Shown here: piece by piece, positions 8,459 to 17,508 of the stretch | How positions within the stretch are numbered: the first letter of the stretch is position 1 | Layout: each line of letters opens with the position of its first letter | Source: Bacillus sp. MM2020_4 | GTDB lineage: Bacteria > Bacillota > Bacilli > Bacillales > Cytobacillaceae | NCBI RefSeq assembly: GCF_011250555.1 | Contig: NZ_JAANMZ010000039.1 | Span: 1-46,063, forward strand | DNA: 46,063 nucleotides | Direction of reading: 5' to 3' | Notes under the pieces: generated by a model | What the model saw: only the letters and a program-made list of their open reading frames with translations | Databases searched by the model: none | Told to the model about the DNA's origin: nothing | Position numbers and translations under genes: made by a program

Positions 8459-9073
8459 ATGGAAGCTTGGATAACAGAAACGATGGATACATATGGCTAT
8501 TTGGGGATTTTTCTCTTGATTGCAGTAGAAAATATTTTCCCACCTATTCCCTCTGAGGTGATATTAACCTTTGGCGGCTTTATGACCACGACAACCCATA
8601 TGAGCATCTTCGGCGTAATTGCTGTTTCAACGGTTGGTTCTGTTGCAGGTGCAGTGGTTTTATATCGGATTGGCCTACTGCTCGATACCAACCGCCTCGA
8701 AAGAATCGTAGACAAGTGGGGACATATACTTAGGCTAACGAAAAAAGACATACATAAAGCGATTGCCTGGTTTCAACGCTTTGGTGTTTGGGCAGTGTTC
8801 TTCGGCAGGCTGATTCCACTGATTCGGAGTTTGATCTCCATTCCCGCGGGCATGGCTCGGATGAACATGGGGACGTTTTTATTGTTTACGACAATGGGCA
8901 CATTTATTTGGAACACGATCTTAGTAAATGTAGGAGCGGCAGTAGGTGCCTCATGGGATGACATCACCCGCTATATGGATGTGTACTCAAATGTCGTCTA
9001 TCTTATTTTTGGAGTGCTTCTGGTCATATTCTTGATCCTTTATAGTAAAAATAAAAGGAAATTCCAAAAATAA
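8459..9073 (+). CDS. DedA-family membrane protein
   Basis: A 204-residue polytopic protein with the DedA/SNARE-associated signature: ENIFPPIPSEVILTFGGF near the N-terminus, then FGRLIPLIRSLISIPAGMARM in the middle. DedA proteins help recycle or flip undecaprenyl phosphate and phospholipids and affect membrane potential and drug resistance. Both the key acidic residue (E31-type position) and the RxxPxxR motif are kept. AAGGGG before ATG 8459 supports the start. Single gene with its own terminator. Confidence 0.88.
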   Translation: MEAWITETMDTYGYLGIFLLIAVENIFPPIPSEVILTFGGFMTTTTHMSIFGVIAVSTVGSVAGAVVLYRIGLLLDTNRLERIVDKWGHILRLTKKDIHKAIAWFQRFGVWAVFFGRLIPLIRSLISIPAGMARMNMGTFLLFTTMGTFIWNTILVNVGAAVGASWDDITRYMDVYSNVVYLIFGVLLVIFLILYSKNKRKFQK

Positions 9074-9118
9074 CGTGGAACAAGATAGAAGATCCATTTT
9101 TGCCCAAAGTTGAAAAAG

Positions 9119-9155
9119 GACCTTGACTACAACTAGTTGTAGTCAAGGTCTTTTT
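9119..9155. terminator. Bidirectional terminator between dedA and qNor genes
   Basis: A 32-nt perfect palindrome (9119-9150; arms GACCTTGACTACAACT and its complement) with A-run before and T-run after. It can end transcripts from both convergent genes. Confidence 0.9.
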
Positions 9156-9193
9156 GTGGGAACAGTCCCCTTCTTTATTAATGCATGCCTTCT

Positions 9194-11560
9194 TTACTCT
9201 TCATCCAATGTAAAATCTTTTACAGGCAAAGGCTCGTTCTCCCCATGGGTTGGTTTGCGTAGATTGAAGAACGCTTTAATACAGAAATAGACTAGCCCAA
9301 TAACCCCGATTAAGAAAATCGTGTCTGGAACGGCTCTCCATAGGAGTAAATTATGAACAATTTCTTTCCCGTAAAAAATCCCAGGATCTCTTGATGCCCA
9401 GTATCCTTTTTCATAAGCGATCTTTAATTGGATAAATCCGATTGGCAATAAGGAAACAAAGACCATTCCGGCCAAACCGATATTTAACATCCAGCAAACA
9501 AACTTTAACAACTTATCATTCCATGCTTTAGGATTGACAACATTTCTAAGTGCGAACAGGAGCAGTGAAATAGCAAACATACCGTACACACCCATCATTG
9601 CTGCATGACCATGTGCTGGTGTTAACTGCTGACCATGTTCAAAGTAATTGACAGCAGGAAGGTTAATCAGGAATCCCAATACCCCTGCACCCACTAAATT
9701 CCAGAGGGCAGTAGAAATCAAGAACCAGAATGTGGACTTGTACGGGAAGTCCACTCCCCCGTCACGGAGCATTTTATATTGCTCATAGGCTTCAAGAATC
9801 AACAAGGTAAGAGGAATAATCTCTAATGCTGAGAAAACAGAGCCTAGAGCAATCCACACTTCTGCCGAACCATTATAGTAATAATGGTGGCCAATCCCAA
9901 TAACTCCACTTCCTAATAAAATCGTAATCTGAAAATATAGGGCTTTTATTGTTGAACTCTTTGTTACCAGCTTCATTTGAACCATTAGGAACCCAATAAT
10001 GACAACCGCAAAGACTTCAAAAATACCTTCTACCCATAAATGCACAATCCACCATCGCCAGTAGTCAGCCATTGTGTAGCTAGTATCCGGTTGGATGAAG
10101 AAGGCAAAGCCATAGAATAATGGAACAGCAATGGATGCATAAAAGAGGAGATGAACAAGGCCCCCTCGATCGGTTTCTCGTTTTAATGCACTCCTGATTC
10201 CTCTAAACACAATAACAAGCCAAATAATCATTCCGATTGCCAAAATATATTGCCAGAATCTCCCTAACTCTAGGTACTCCCAGCCCTGATGGCCAAATAA
10301 AAACCATTTGTTACCTAAGTAACCCTTCACACCTAACCATTGTCCGAGCATACTGCCAAATACTAATACAACCAATGCCCAAAATAAGATATCTACTAAT
10401 AAACCTTGACGCCTTGGTTCATGTCCGCCAACAAGCGGCGCTACATAAATACCTAATCCCAGCCAAGCGGTGGCAATCCAGAAAATCGCCAATTGAAGGT
10501 GGATCCCTTTAGAAATACTAAATGGCAGCAATTCCGCAATCCACTTCATTCCAAAGAAGCTTTCAGGTTCTGTATAATAGTGTGCCAATAATGCTCCAAA
10601 CATGACTTGGATAAAGAATAGAATCGAGACGATCACAAAGTATTTACTGCCTTTGACTTGCGACAATGTAACGGGTATTTTATATAAATCTATTTTCGGG
10701 AAATTTCCAGGCGTATAGGCCTCTTTCATTCCTAAATGATACCGATAGAATACATACAAGATAAGTGCCATGAATAGTGATAAAACCGTAATACTTACTC
10801 CACTCCAAAGAACGGTAGAATAACTCATCACATTCCCAGCATCCTTATAATATGGCCAGTTGTTGGTAAATGAAATCTTATCATGAGGACGATTGGTACT
10901 TGATAACCAAGCAGTCCAGAAAAAGAAATCAGAAACCTGTGTGATCTGATCCCCTTCATCTACCCATGCGCGGTTCTTCACGGGTAGGTCTTTTTCCTTA
11001 ATCAAATTGGGTTGTATTCCCCACCCATCACCTTCCGTAAATACTTTGCGGTAATATTTCCTCACTTGTTTTAGACCATTAACCTGCGCATCTGTTAATA
11101 CAAGTGTGTCAGTCTTTTTGATATAGCGGTTTTTTCGTATTTCCTTTGTTACATCTTCACGAATCGCCGCTTTCGTATTTTTCGAAAGATCTGCAAAGGG
11201 AACTCCTTCCGCTTCCATTGCGTAGAAATCTTGCATACCCTCCGTGTAGATTTTTAAGGCTTCAGCCGTATAATCCGGGCCCATGTATGAGCCATTCCCT
11301 AATACGGTGCCATAGTCCATCAAGGCATATTTTTGAAAAACAGCTTGCCCGCCTTTAATGGAATCCTTGGTAAACAGCACTTCACCATTTTCGTTGGTCA
11401 CCAATGGTCTTGGTGCCTCCGTTTTAAAAATCCAGTATCCTCCAACTAATAACACGGTAAACACTAATAATAACGTTGCGACACAGATTGATTTAATTAA
11501 ACTGTATTTAACCTGGTTTTGTTTCTTTCCTTGAGTCTTCGTTACTTTTACAACTTCCAT
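9194..11560 (-). CDS. norB: Quinol-dependent nitric oxide reductase (qNor)
   Basis: A 788-residue single-subunit NO reductase that reduces 2 NO to N2O using quinol. The N-terminal extracellular domain (about residues 45-240, after one helix) is the heme-free cytochrome-c-like region typical of qNor. About twelve helices of the heme-copper oxidase fold follow, with the HxHxxxxGV motif HGHAAMMGVYG and several metal-ligand His. ATG at 11560 has AGAGAGGTG before it; a longer frame reaching 11671 overlaps the box region and is unlikely. It lies 101 bp after mvaK2 on the same strand, with its own Crp/Fnr-type box, so read-through or independent expression are both possible. Confidence 0.93.
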   Translation of the reverse strand: MEVVKVTKTQGKKQNQVKYSLIKSICVATLLLVFTVLLVGGYWIFKTEAPRPLVTNENGEVLFTKDSIKGGQAVFQKYALMDYGTVLGNGSYMGPDYTAEALKIYTEGMQDFYAMEAEGVPFADLSKNTKAAIREDVTKEIRKNRYIKKTDTLVLTDAQVNGLKQVRKYYRKVFTEGDGWGIQPNLIKEKDLPVKNRAWVDEGDQITQVSDFFFWTAWLSSTNRPHDKISFTNNWPYYKDAGNVMSYSTVLWSGVSITVLSLFMALILYVFYRYHLGMKEAYTPGNFPKIDLYKIPVTLSQVKGSKYFVIVSILFFIQVMFGALLAHYYTEPESFFGMKWIAELLPFSISKGIHLQLAIFWIATAWLGLGIYVAPLVGGHEPRRQGLLVDILFWALVVLVFGSMLGQWLGVKGYLGNKWFLFGHQGWEYLELGRFWQYILAIGMIIWLVIVFRGIRSALKRETDRGGLVHLLFYASIAVPLFYGFAFFIQPDTSYTMADYWRWWIVHLWVEGIFEVFAVVIIGFLMVQMKLVTKSSTIKALYFQITILLGSGVIGIGHHYYYNGSAEVWIALGSVFSALEIIPLTLLILEAYEQYKMLRDGGVDFPYKSTFWFLISTALWNLVGAGVLGFLINLPAVNYFEHGQQLTPAHGHAAMMGVYGMFAISLLLFALRNVVNPKAWNDKLLKFVCWMLNIGLAGMVFVSLLPIGFIQLKIAYEKGYWASRDPGIFYGKEIVHNLLLWRAVPDTIFLIGVIGLVYFCIKAFFNLRKPTHGENEPLPVKDFTLDEE

Positions 11561-11601
11561 GACTTTACACCTCTCTTCAAAATTTAGAGCTGCTTTTTTC
11601 A

Positions 11602-11619
11602 TTGTGAACTTAATCACAA
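11602..11619 (-). promoter_or_regulatory. Crp/Fnr-type box upstream of qNor
   Basis: TTGTGA-N6-TCACAA, perfect half-sites. It fits the B. subtilis Fnr/ArcR-like TGTGA-N6-TCACA consensus. The centre is only about 50 bp from the qNor start codon, and a weak TAAATT -10 would sit 27 bp from it, so class II activation geometry is not clean. It could be a repressor site or act with another promoter. Confidence 0.6.
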
Positions 11620-11661
11620 GTAATACCCCCAACAATGGGGGAATGTCCTTCATGCGCTCTT

Positions 11662-12810
11662 TTACACGCATACAAAATATTCTTTTAAAGATGGCTCACA
11701 GTCATATTCGGTTACATATGCTCCCATTTCCGAAATCCTCATGTCTATTGGTTGAACACCAATACTCCGCCACGCTTTATTCAGTTCCTCCATTTGGGCT
11801 TCCCCTTTTAGGAAGGCAATTCCACAATCTCCTCCGCCGGCACCAGATGATTTACCACTGCCAAACGATTCTGCGGTATCACATAAGTCCATTAATCTTG
11901 TGGTTTCAATGGATATCGCAGCAGCCTTACCCAGCTGCTTAAGGACTTTCCGATTTTCTGTAAGGCTTGAAATAGCTGCGGCGCAATCATTTTCCTCAAA
12001 GCTTTGAATCAATCCGGCAACAGCCTGGGAACTTTCTTTCAAAAACAGGGAGTAAGCTTCCCTATTCCGATTACGAAATGCTTTAAACTGATTAATCATA
12101 GGTGCTGTCGACGCTGCCTCCTTCGTCCAACCAACACAAAATGTAAGTTGTAGGGGTGCTTTAATAGGAATAATCGATAAATTAGGCCACGGTTTTTCAA
12201 TGAGTTGACTTAGTTTCGTCCCATGCAGTAATTCATTTCGTAGCCAATTTTGATTAAATGGAGTATACACAAGCCATCCACCATAGGTAGATGCAGCAAT
12301 ATCTACTCCAGAACCATTTTTTTGCGCTTGTAAATGAGCCATCGCTGAAAGTTTAAAAATTTGATCAAGCGATGGAGCCTCTTCTTCCCTCTCACAATGG
12401 AACCTTAAAATGGCGGAAATAACCGCAACAACAACAGCAGCACTTGAACCTAGACCGTATTTTCTCCCTGTTAGACGATCCGCTAATCCACTTTTTACGG
12501 TTAAATGACATGGCTTTATGGATACTGATTGCTCCTGCAAATACTGATAGGCAATGGTGATTGCGTTTTTAATAAATCGCAAGCGTGGATCTGGTAAACT
12601 AAATAAAACAGTTTTTCCACTTATATCCCAAGATACTTGCCCGAGTCCTAACAGTGGAAGCGAAAGGACATTTATTTCATTTGGTTCAATAGTAGCCGTC
12701 ATATACCGATCAATCGCTGCTACAACAGCCTGCTGATTTTCCAGAACAGCGTATTCACCGGCAATGACTAGTTTTCCCGGAACTGTCACACGATAGCTTG
12801 AATAAGTCAT
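11662..12810 (-). CDS. mvaK2: Phosphomevalonate kinase
   Basis: A 382-residue GHMP kinase that phosphorylates mevalonate 5-phosphate to the 5-diphosphate with ATP. It opens with VPGKLVIAGEYAVLE, typical of phosphomevalonate kinase; the ATP-binding loop is GLGSSAA at about residues 119-125 and the C-terminal GHMP motif is KSSGAGGGDCG. Last of three contiguous mva genes in the order mvaK1-mvaD-mvaK2, the same order as in staphylococci. GAAGGGATG lies before the ATG. It starts 47 nt after mvaD and belongs to the same transcript. Confidence 0.92.
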   Translation of the reverse strand: MTYSSYRVTVPGKLVIAGEYAVLENQQAVVAAIDRYMTATIEPNEINVLSLPLLGLGQVSWDISGKTVLFSLPDPRLRFIKNAITIAYQYLQEQSVSIKPCHLTVKSGLADRLTGRKYGLGSSAAVVVAVISAILRFHCEREEEAPSLDQIFKLSAMAHLQAQKNGSGVDIAASTYGGWLVYTPFNQNWLRNELLHGTKLSQLIEKPWPNLSIIPIKAPLQLTFCVGWTKEAASTAPMINQFKAFRNRNREAYSLFLKESSQAVAGLIQSFEENDCAAAISSLTENRKVLKQLGKAAAISIETTRLMDLCDTAESFGSGKSSGAGGGDCGIAFLKGEAQMEELNKAWRSIGVQPIDMRISEMGAYVTEYDCEPSLKEYFVCV

Positions 12811-12857
12811 GATCCTTCATCCCTTCAAAAACAAGGCCTTTACCCTTGCAAATGAGT

Positions 12858-13895
12858 TTATTTTGCTACTTTCCTATTTCTGAATGATTGAATGTTTGCA
12901 ATTTCTCTTTTCCCTGAATTAGACAAATACGAAATTCCCGGCCCTGGCTGGCAATGATAGATTTCCTGTACACCTGGTATACGGATCAGGGCCTCCCTAA
13001 CCACCTGCTCATCCTTTGGCTGACAAAGCACCTTAACATTCGGTCCAGCATCAATCGTAAAGTAGGCTTGAATACCTGAGGAGCGAAGGTTCTTTACTCC
13101 CCTTATTACCTCAACTGTTGCGCTATTCCAATACGAAAAGGGTGGTTGAGATGCAAATGTAGTTGCATGCATCTTAAGGGCATTGGCTTCCACGACACTT
13201 CCCAGCATGTCAAAGTCACGATTCTTAATGGCCTCTTTGGCAACTAGAAGGTCTTTTTCAACTGTATCAAGCCAATGGGAATATAAGGAGGAGGTCTCCA
13301 CCGCACGCTTCATTCCCTCACTGCTTGATATCTCCTTAGGCTTCGATGTAAGTAGCACAGAAAGGACGCTAAGGTCCCAATCTTGTCCGCCTTTAAGCGG
13401 TTGAGCAAAGGAGTCTGTTCCATCATCTTCTATTCCTTTTTGCCATTCTACGAACCCGCCATAGATTGAGCGGCAGGCAGAACCCGATCCAAGACGTGCT
13501 AATTGAGATAATGCCTTTTGATCTAAATTCAAACCGATTGCTTTCGTTGCCGCTGCTGCTAAGGCAGCATAACCAGATGCGGAGGAAGCAAAACCAGCTG
13601 CAGTTGGAACATGGTTCGTTGAATTGACAACCGCATGAAAATCTTTTCCCGACATTTCTCTAATTCGATCAAGGAAACGGGTAACCTTGCTCATTTCGAA
13701 TTCATTTGCTAATTGATTATTTATAATAAATACATCGACTGAAAGACATGTACAGAACTCTACAGTCGTCGTTGTATAAAACTTATTGAGGGTTAGCGAG
13801 AGACTGCTGTTCATTGGCAGGATCTTTGACTCATCCCGTTTACCCCAGTATTTGATCAAAGCAATATTTGTATTTGCCTGTGCAGTTGCTTTCAT
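12858..13895 (-). CDS. mvaD: Diphosphomevalonate decarboxylase
   Basis: A 345-residue GHMP-fold enzyme that converts mevalonate diphosphate to isopentenyl diphosphate, CO2 and phosphate using ATP. The signature NIALIKYWGKRDE opens the protein, followed by PMNSSLSLTL, the ATP loop PTAAGFASSASGYAALA at about residues 91-108, and the catalytic Asp in FTIDAGPNV. Length is normal. It starts 22 nt after mvaK1, with a GTGGGGGGT ribosome site. Full-length and intact. Confidence 0.94.
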   Translation of the reverse strand: MKATAQANTNIALIKYWGKRDESKILPMNSSLSLTLNKFYTTTTVEFCTCLSVDVFIINNQLANEFEMSKVTRFLDRIREMSGKDFHAVVNSTNHVPTAAGFASSASGYAALAAAATKAIGLNLDQKALSQLARLGSGSACRSIYGGFVEWQKGIEDDGTDSFAQPLKGGQDWDLSVLSVLLTSKPKEISSSEGMKRAVETSSLYSHWLDTVEKDLLVAKEAIKNRDFDMLGSVVEANALKMHATTFASQPPFSYWNSATVEVIRGVKNLRSSGIQAYFTIDAGPNVKVLCQPKDEQVVREALIRIPGVQEIYHCQPGPGISYLSNSGKREIANIQSFRNRKVAK

Positions 13896-13917
13896 CTGTA
13901 CCCCCCACTTTCATCAT

Positions 13918-14880
13918 TTAGTTAATTTCCGCTCCCCTTGTCATCTGTACAAAAGACCAGGTGTTACACGCCCCCGCTTTCATTAATGCTTTAGCAATCA
14001 CCTGGGCATGTGTGGCAGTTTGAGCGAGTGCCACTATACATCCACCCCGGCCTCCACCAGTTAATTTTGCCCCAAGTGCCCCTGCTTTTCGTGCGGCCTC
14101 AACGAGTCTATTAATCTTCTCATTACTAACACCTAGATCCGTCAGCTCTGATTGGGCTAAATCAAATAATTGACCTAATAACCTTAGATCCCCCTTAGAA
14201 ATAGCCCTTCTAGCTTCAAGGGTAACTGTACCAAGCTGGTTCAACGATTTCTGTGTCCTTTCGGGATTTGCAGCATGCTTCGCTTTGATACTTAAGACGG
14301 CTCCACGGGTATCACCAAAATGACCCGTATCAGCCACCACTAGAAAAAGAGGCCCACCCATTTGTAACGACTCTATCTTTTTCCCTTTTTGAAACCAAAT
14401 TGGATACTCACTAAATGCCGTAACCATATCAAGTCCACTAGGATTCCCATGTGCAAATGTTTCAGCTATATGGACAAGTGGCATGACTTCATCTGGTTGA
14501 GCCTTTTTCCCATAAAAAGCGAACAAGCTTTTTACAATTGCAATCGCAATCGCAGCACTAGAACCCAATCCTCTCCCTATTGGTATGGAAGAATGAAGGC
14601 GGATCAAAAGTCCCTGATTATGTTTGTTTAAAAGTTTAAGTGTTTCTTCTACACAAGCGGCTATTCCCCAGAATTTCTTTGGTACCCCTTTAAGCGGTCC
14701 ATCATAATAATCACTAGCAAGAAAAATTCCTTCAAAATTTTCCTCAACCGTTGCTGTTGCCTCAAGTACTGGAAACGGCAGGGCAATGGCAGGCATCCCA
14801 TAAACGACAGAATGTTCACCAACTAGAATTAATTTACCGTGAGCACTGCCCACTGCCACCTTTTGCATGAGTTGCCTCAT
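13918..14880 (-). CDS. mvaK1: Mevalonate kinase
   Basis: A 320-residue GHMP kinase that phosphorylates mevalonate at the 5-hydroxyl. AHGKLILVGEHSVVYG opens the protein, PIGRGLGSSAAIAIA is the ATP loop at about residues 90-104, and KLTGGGRGGC is the C-terminal motif. ATG 14880, with GGGAGGT before it, is preferred over an upstream in-frame ATG that lacks a site. It lies 46 nt after the TctA-type permease gene on the same strand. First of the three pathway kinases/decarboxylase genes. Confidence 0.93.
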   Translation of the reverse strand: MRQLMQKVAVGSAHGKLILVGEHSVVYGMPAIALPFPVLEATATVEENFEGIFLASDYYDGPLKGVPKKFWGIAACVEETLKLLNKHNQGLLIRLHSSIPIGRGLGSSAAIAIAIVKSLFAFYGKKAQPDEVMPLVHIAETFAHGNPSGLDMVTAFSEYPIWFQKGKKIESLQMGGPLFLVVADTGHFGDTRGAVLSIKAKHAANPERTQKSLNQLGTVTLEARRAISKGDLRLLGQLFDLAQSELTDLGVSNEKINRLVEAARKAGALGAKLTGGGRGGCIVALAQTATHAQVIAKALMKAGACNTWSFVQMTRGAEIN

Positions 14881-14926
14881 TTTATTACCTCCCTTATTTA
14901 CGGGGAGCACCCCCATGCTACATGCC

Positions 14927-16282
14927 TTACCCAACAATATTTGTAATAATCCATGGTGCAGAGTAGAGCACCATAAATTGAACTCCGTAATTTATACCCC
15001 AGCGGTGAAGCACCCCGGCAACTAATCCGATTAATATGACTCCTCCTATATTGATCCACCCGGCATCCATAAACGCCAGCAATAATACGAGACTGAAGAA
15101 TAATCCTAATATGGCTTCATGAGGAATTCTTCTAAAAACAAACGCGCAGATTTGCTGAGAATACTTTATCGTAATAAAGTAGGTAATCCCTACCGCAATG
15201 CCAGCCCCAATAAGAGTTGCCCAAACAAAAGCAGAAGATGATAGAAGATGGTGCATATTATGCTCTAACGTAAACCTCGGCGGGGCATTAAATAGGGCAT
15301 TAGCCGGACCAATGGCCATTGGTGAAAGCGGAATACCTAAGGCAATTAATGGAATTAATGTTCCAGCAATATAAGTTGCGTTTGCTAATGCTTCCATACA
15401 CGAGATGGCAAGTGATGCTTTCTTCACCGGATCTTTCTCCCGGCTCGAGAACATTTCCCCTAAAAAGATGGTCATCCCCACTGGACTCATAATGAAAGTA
15501 ATGGATCCAATTAGAGAAGACAAGGCACTCATTCCTAGCTCCCTTTTTGATAAAATGGTAAATGGATTTGGAAAGCCCTTAGTACGACTTGCTTTATTTA
15601 TCATGATTGTTTTTTTATCAAAACGTTCTAGACTTTCTCTTTTTTGTTTGTTCAATAGTTCAAATAAAGTCAAAATAATGGGGCCAATGGTAATCCCCAG
15701 GAAAAAGGAAACAAATACATTTGTCCCCTCCGGTACAACCCCTACTCCCCAATATAAATAACGCAAACCTTGAATCAATAAGGCAAAGGGAACAATGGAT
15801 GCCAGGGCAATCCATCTATTTTTACACATAAGTGCAAGGAATATGGCACCAATGAAAAAGAGTGGATTGGCATATTCTTTTATAACATCCGCAACAGGGA
15901 TGAGGGCATTGGCTAGTAGTAAACTGACTGGAACAGCCACTATCGTCCCAATGACAGAACCCGAGGCCATCTTCCGAATACTGACATCGGACATGCCGAA
16001 TTTCTTTAGAATCATCGCATGTTCCACCGCAGGGGTCGCCATGACCCCACCGGGAATTCCTGCCACCGCTACCGGGATCGAATCTGTTAGTTTACTGGCA
16101 ACAATAGCCGAAATAAAGAAGGACAAGATCACAGCTGGCGGTAAACCGGATAGTACTAACACGAGTGTGACCGGTGCAATGGTTGCCGTTTCATCTGTTC
16201 CTGGTGCGATCCCAATCACCGTGTAGGCTGCCGCGGCCAACAAAGCTGCAACAACCATTTGAAAAATTAATACTGAATCCAA
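14927..16282 (-). CDS. TctA-type carboxylate permease
   Basis: A membrane protein of about 451 residues with roughly eleven helices. It has the TctA-like GIPGGVMATPAVEHA motif, corresponding to the glycine-rich carboxylate-carrier loop. TctA is the large subunit of tripartite tricarboxylate transporters, which move citrate or other organic acids. Family TctA is about 500 residues, so this is slightly short. The likely start is TTG 16282, preceded by GGGAGG; a longer frame from GTG 16309 overlaps the upstream gene. No binding protein (TctC) is nearby. The position directly before mvaK1 suggests it imports mevalonate or a related acid, which is inference. Confidence 0.75.
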   Translation of the reverse strand: MDSVLIFQMVVAALLAAAAYTVIGIAPGTDETATIAPVTLVLVLSGLPPAVILSFFISAIVASKLTDSIPVAVAGIPGGVMATPAVEHAMILKKFGMSDVSIRKMASGSVIGTIVAVPVSLLLANALIPVADVIKEYANPLFFIGAIFLALMCKNRWIALASIVPFALLIQGLRYLYWGVGVVPEGTNVFVSFFLGITIGPIILTLFELLNKQKRESLERFDKKTIMINKASRTKGFPNPFTILSKRELGMSALSSLIGSITFIMSPVGMTIFLGEMFSSREKDPVKKASLAISCMEALANATYIAGTLIPLIALGIPLSPMAIGPANALFNAPPRFTLEHNMHHLLSSSAFVWATLIGAGIAVGITYFITIKYSQQICAFVFRRIPHEAILGLFFSLVLLLAFMDAGWINIGGVILIGLVAGVLHRWGINYGVQFMVLYSAPWIITNIVG

Positions 16283-16286
16283 TTCC

Positions 16287-16559
16287 TTAGTCCTCCCTTT
16301 GTATCTCACGAATTATTCTTTTTGGTTTTACTACCAAACTACATAGAATAAAACCGAAAAAAGCACCAATTAGACCATAAAATAATGGTTTCGGTGGTTC
16401 ATTGGGGGCAATGAAATACCCTCCAAGCGCGGTAATGCTGCAGACAAGTAAGGATAGAGCCATACTTTTAATGTTGACAAGATCCTCCCATACCTCAATG
16501 TTATCTGATGTATTTTCCACCTTATTTGGCAGCATTTCCTTTATCTTCATATCCGCCAT
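16287..16559 (-). CDS. Small two-helix membrane protein, possible TctB-like partner
   Basis: A 90-residue protein with two hydrophobic segments (about residues 32-50 and 57-76) separated by a short EPPKP loop, and a basic C-terminus. It ends 4 nt before the TctA-type start, so it is translationally linked to it. TctB subunits are normally about 150 residues with four helices, so this is at most a half-size or unrelated partner. It is the first gene behind the FNR/Fur promoter. I do not recognise it by sequence. Confidence 0.65.
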   Translation of the reverse strand: MADMKIKEMLPNKVENTSDNIEVWEDLVNIKSMALSLLVCSITALGGYFIAPNEPPKPLFYGLIGAFFGFILCSLVVKPKRIIREIQRED

Positions 16560-16632
16560 CTATCTGACTCAACTCCTTTAATACCAGCAAATCAGATCAT
16601 TGTTTCCTGAAAGAGGAATGATCTTTATCCAC

Positions 16633-16675
16633 ATTATAATGATAATGATTATCATTATTAATTGACGTAAATCAA
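16633..16675 (-). promoter_or_regulatory. FNR- and Fur-box promoter of the tct-mva operon
   Basis: On the minus strand an FNR-type box, TTGAC-N4-ATCAA read on the plus strand at 16662-16675, is followed by a TATAAT -10 at 16638-16633. Its centre is 33 bp from the -10 centre, fitting an FNR site near -41.5. Between them, 16640-16654 is the perfect 7-1-7 Bacillus Fur box TGATAATGATTATCA, embedded in an 11-1-11 dyad at 16636-16658. Anaerobic activation with iron repression is inferred. Confidence 0.7.
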
Positions 16676-16701
16676 GTTTCTATTATTTTTTCAAAAAAGA
16701 A

Positions 16702-16740
16702 GACTAGGCTAAACGAGCTTCTCTGCTCCTTAACCTAGTC
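16702..16740 (-). terminator. Terminator after the FNR-type regulator gene
   Basis: GACTAGG (16702-16708) pairs with CCTAGTC (16734-16740), with further inner pairing. On the minus strand the stem is followed by TTCTTTTTTG. Confidence 0.8.
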
Positions 16741-16779
16741 CATTATTCGTTAGATTGTACTTCATTGAATTTTCACTAC

Positions 16780-17490
16780 CTATAACAAAAGTAATCCATC
16801 TAAATCTAAAATTTCCATTCGCTTATGCGGCTTTTGTTTAATAAACCCTGCATTTTCAAGATCAGCTAGCTTGCGGCTAATCGTCTCCGGTGTGGTCCCT
16901 AAATAGGATGCTAAATCCTTTTTACTCATTGGCAGGACGAATTCTTGTGAATTCCCTTCATTTTCAATACATTCTGCTAAGAAAAGAGCAATTCTCGTTT
17001 CCACATTCTCTGTTGCAAAACGTGTGGTTTGTTTTTCCGATTGCTCTAATCGGTTTGAGAACTCCGCTAGGATCTTCAATGAAATCGATGGGTATTTTAA
17101 AAGAAATTCTTGTAAGTCCGAGCGTTTGATCATACACACTTGCGTCTCCATCATTGCTTCGGCAAATGATTCGTGGGTAGCATCGTTAAATAAAGCAAGT
17201 TCACCCGTAAAGTCACCTGAATTTAGAATACGAACCAGCTGCTCTTTTCCAGATTCAGATATTCGGTAGATTCTAATTTTCCCTTTATTTACAATATAAA
17301 GGGAATCTGATTGGTCACCTGCCCGGTAAATAATCTCCCCTCTTTTGTATGAAACGGAATTCGTCGTCACCATAATTTCATCCATTTGTTCTGCTTCCAA
17401 ATGATTAAAAATGGGAACCAGCGAAACACATGCTTTCGGTGATCCTTTGACACAATTATGATCATGGGAATTTGTTGCCTTTAACCCCAT
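16780..17490 (-). CDS. Crp/Fnr-family regulator, FNR-like
   Basis: A 236-residue Crp/Fnr protein: N-terminal cyclic-nucleotide-like sensor barrel, long dimer helix (about residues 132-155) and winged HTH. The recognition helix PETISRKL has the E-xx-SR pattern of FNR, which reads TTGAT-N4-ATCAA. Cys at 13, 21, 119 and 174 could ligate an iron-sulfur cluster, though spacing differs from E. coli FNR. AAGGAGTG precedes ATG 17490, 18 nt after the HMA gene. FNR boxes lie before its own operon and before tct-mva, so it probably activates both under low oxygen and autoregulates. Confidence 0.88.
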   Translation of the reverse strand: MGLKATNSHDHNCVKGSPKACVSLVPIFNHLEAEQMDEIMVTTNSVSYKRGEIIYRAGDQSDSLYIVNKGKIRIYRISESGKEQLVRILNSGDFTGELALFNDATHESFAEAMMETQVCMIKRSDLQEFLLKYPSISLKILAEFSNRLEQSEKQTTRFATENVETRIALFLAECIENEGNSQEFVLPMSKKDLASYLGTTPETISRKLADLENAGFIKQKPHKRMEILDLDGLLLL

Positions 17491-17508
17491 TGAATAACAC
17501 TCCTTAGT

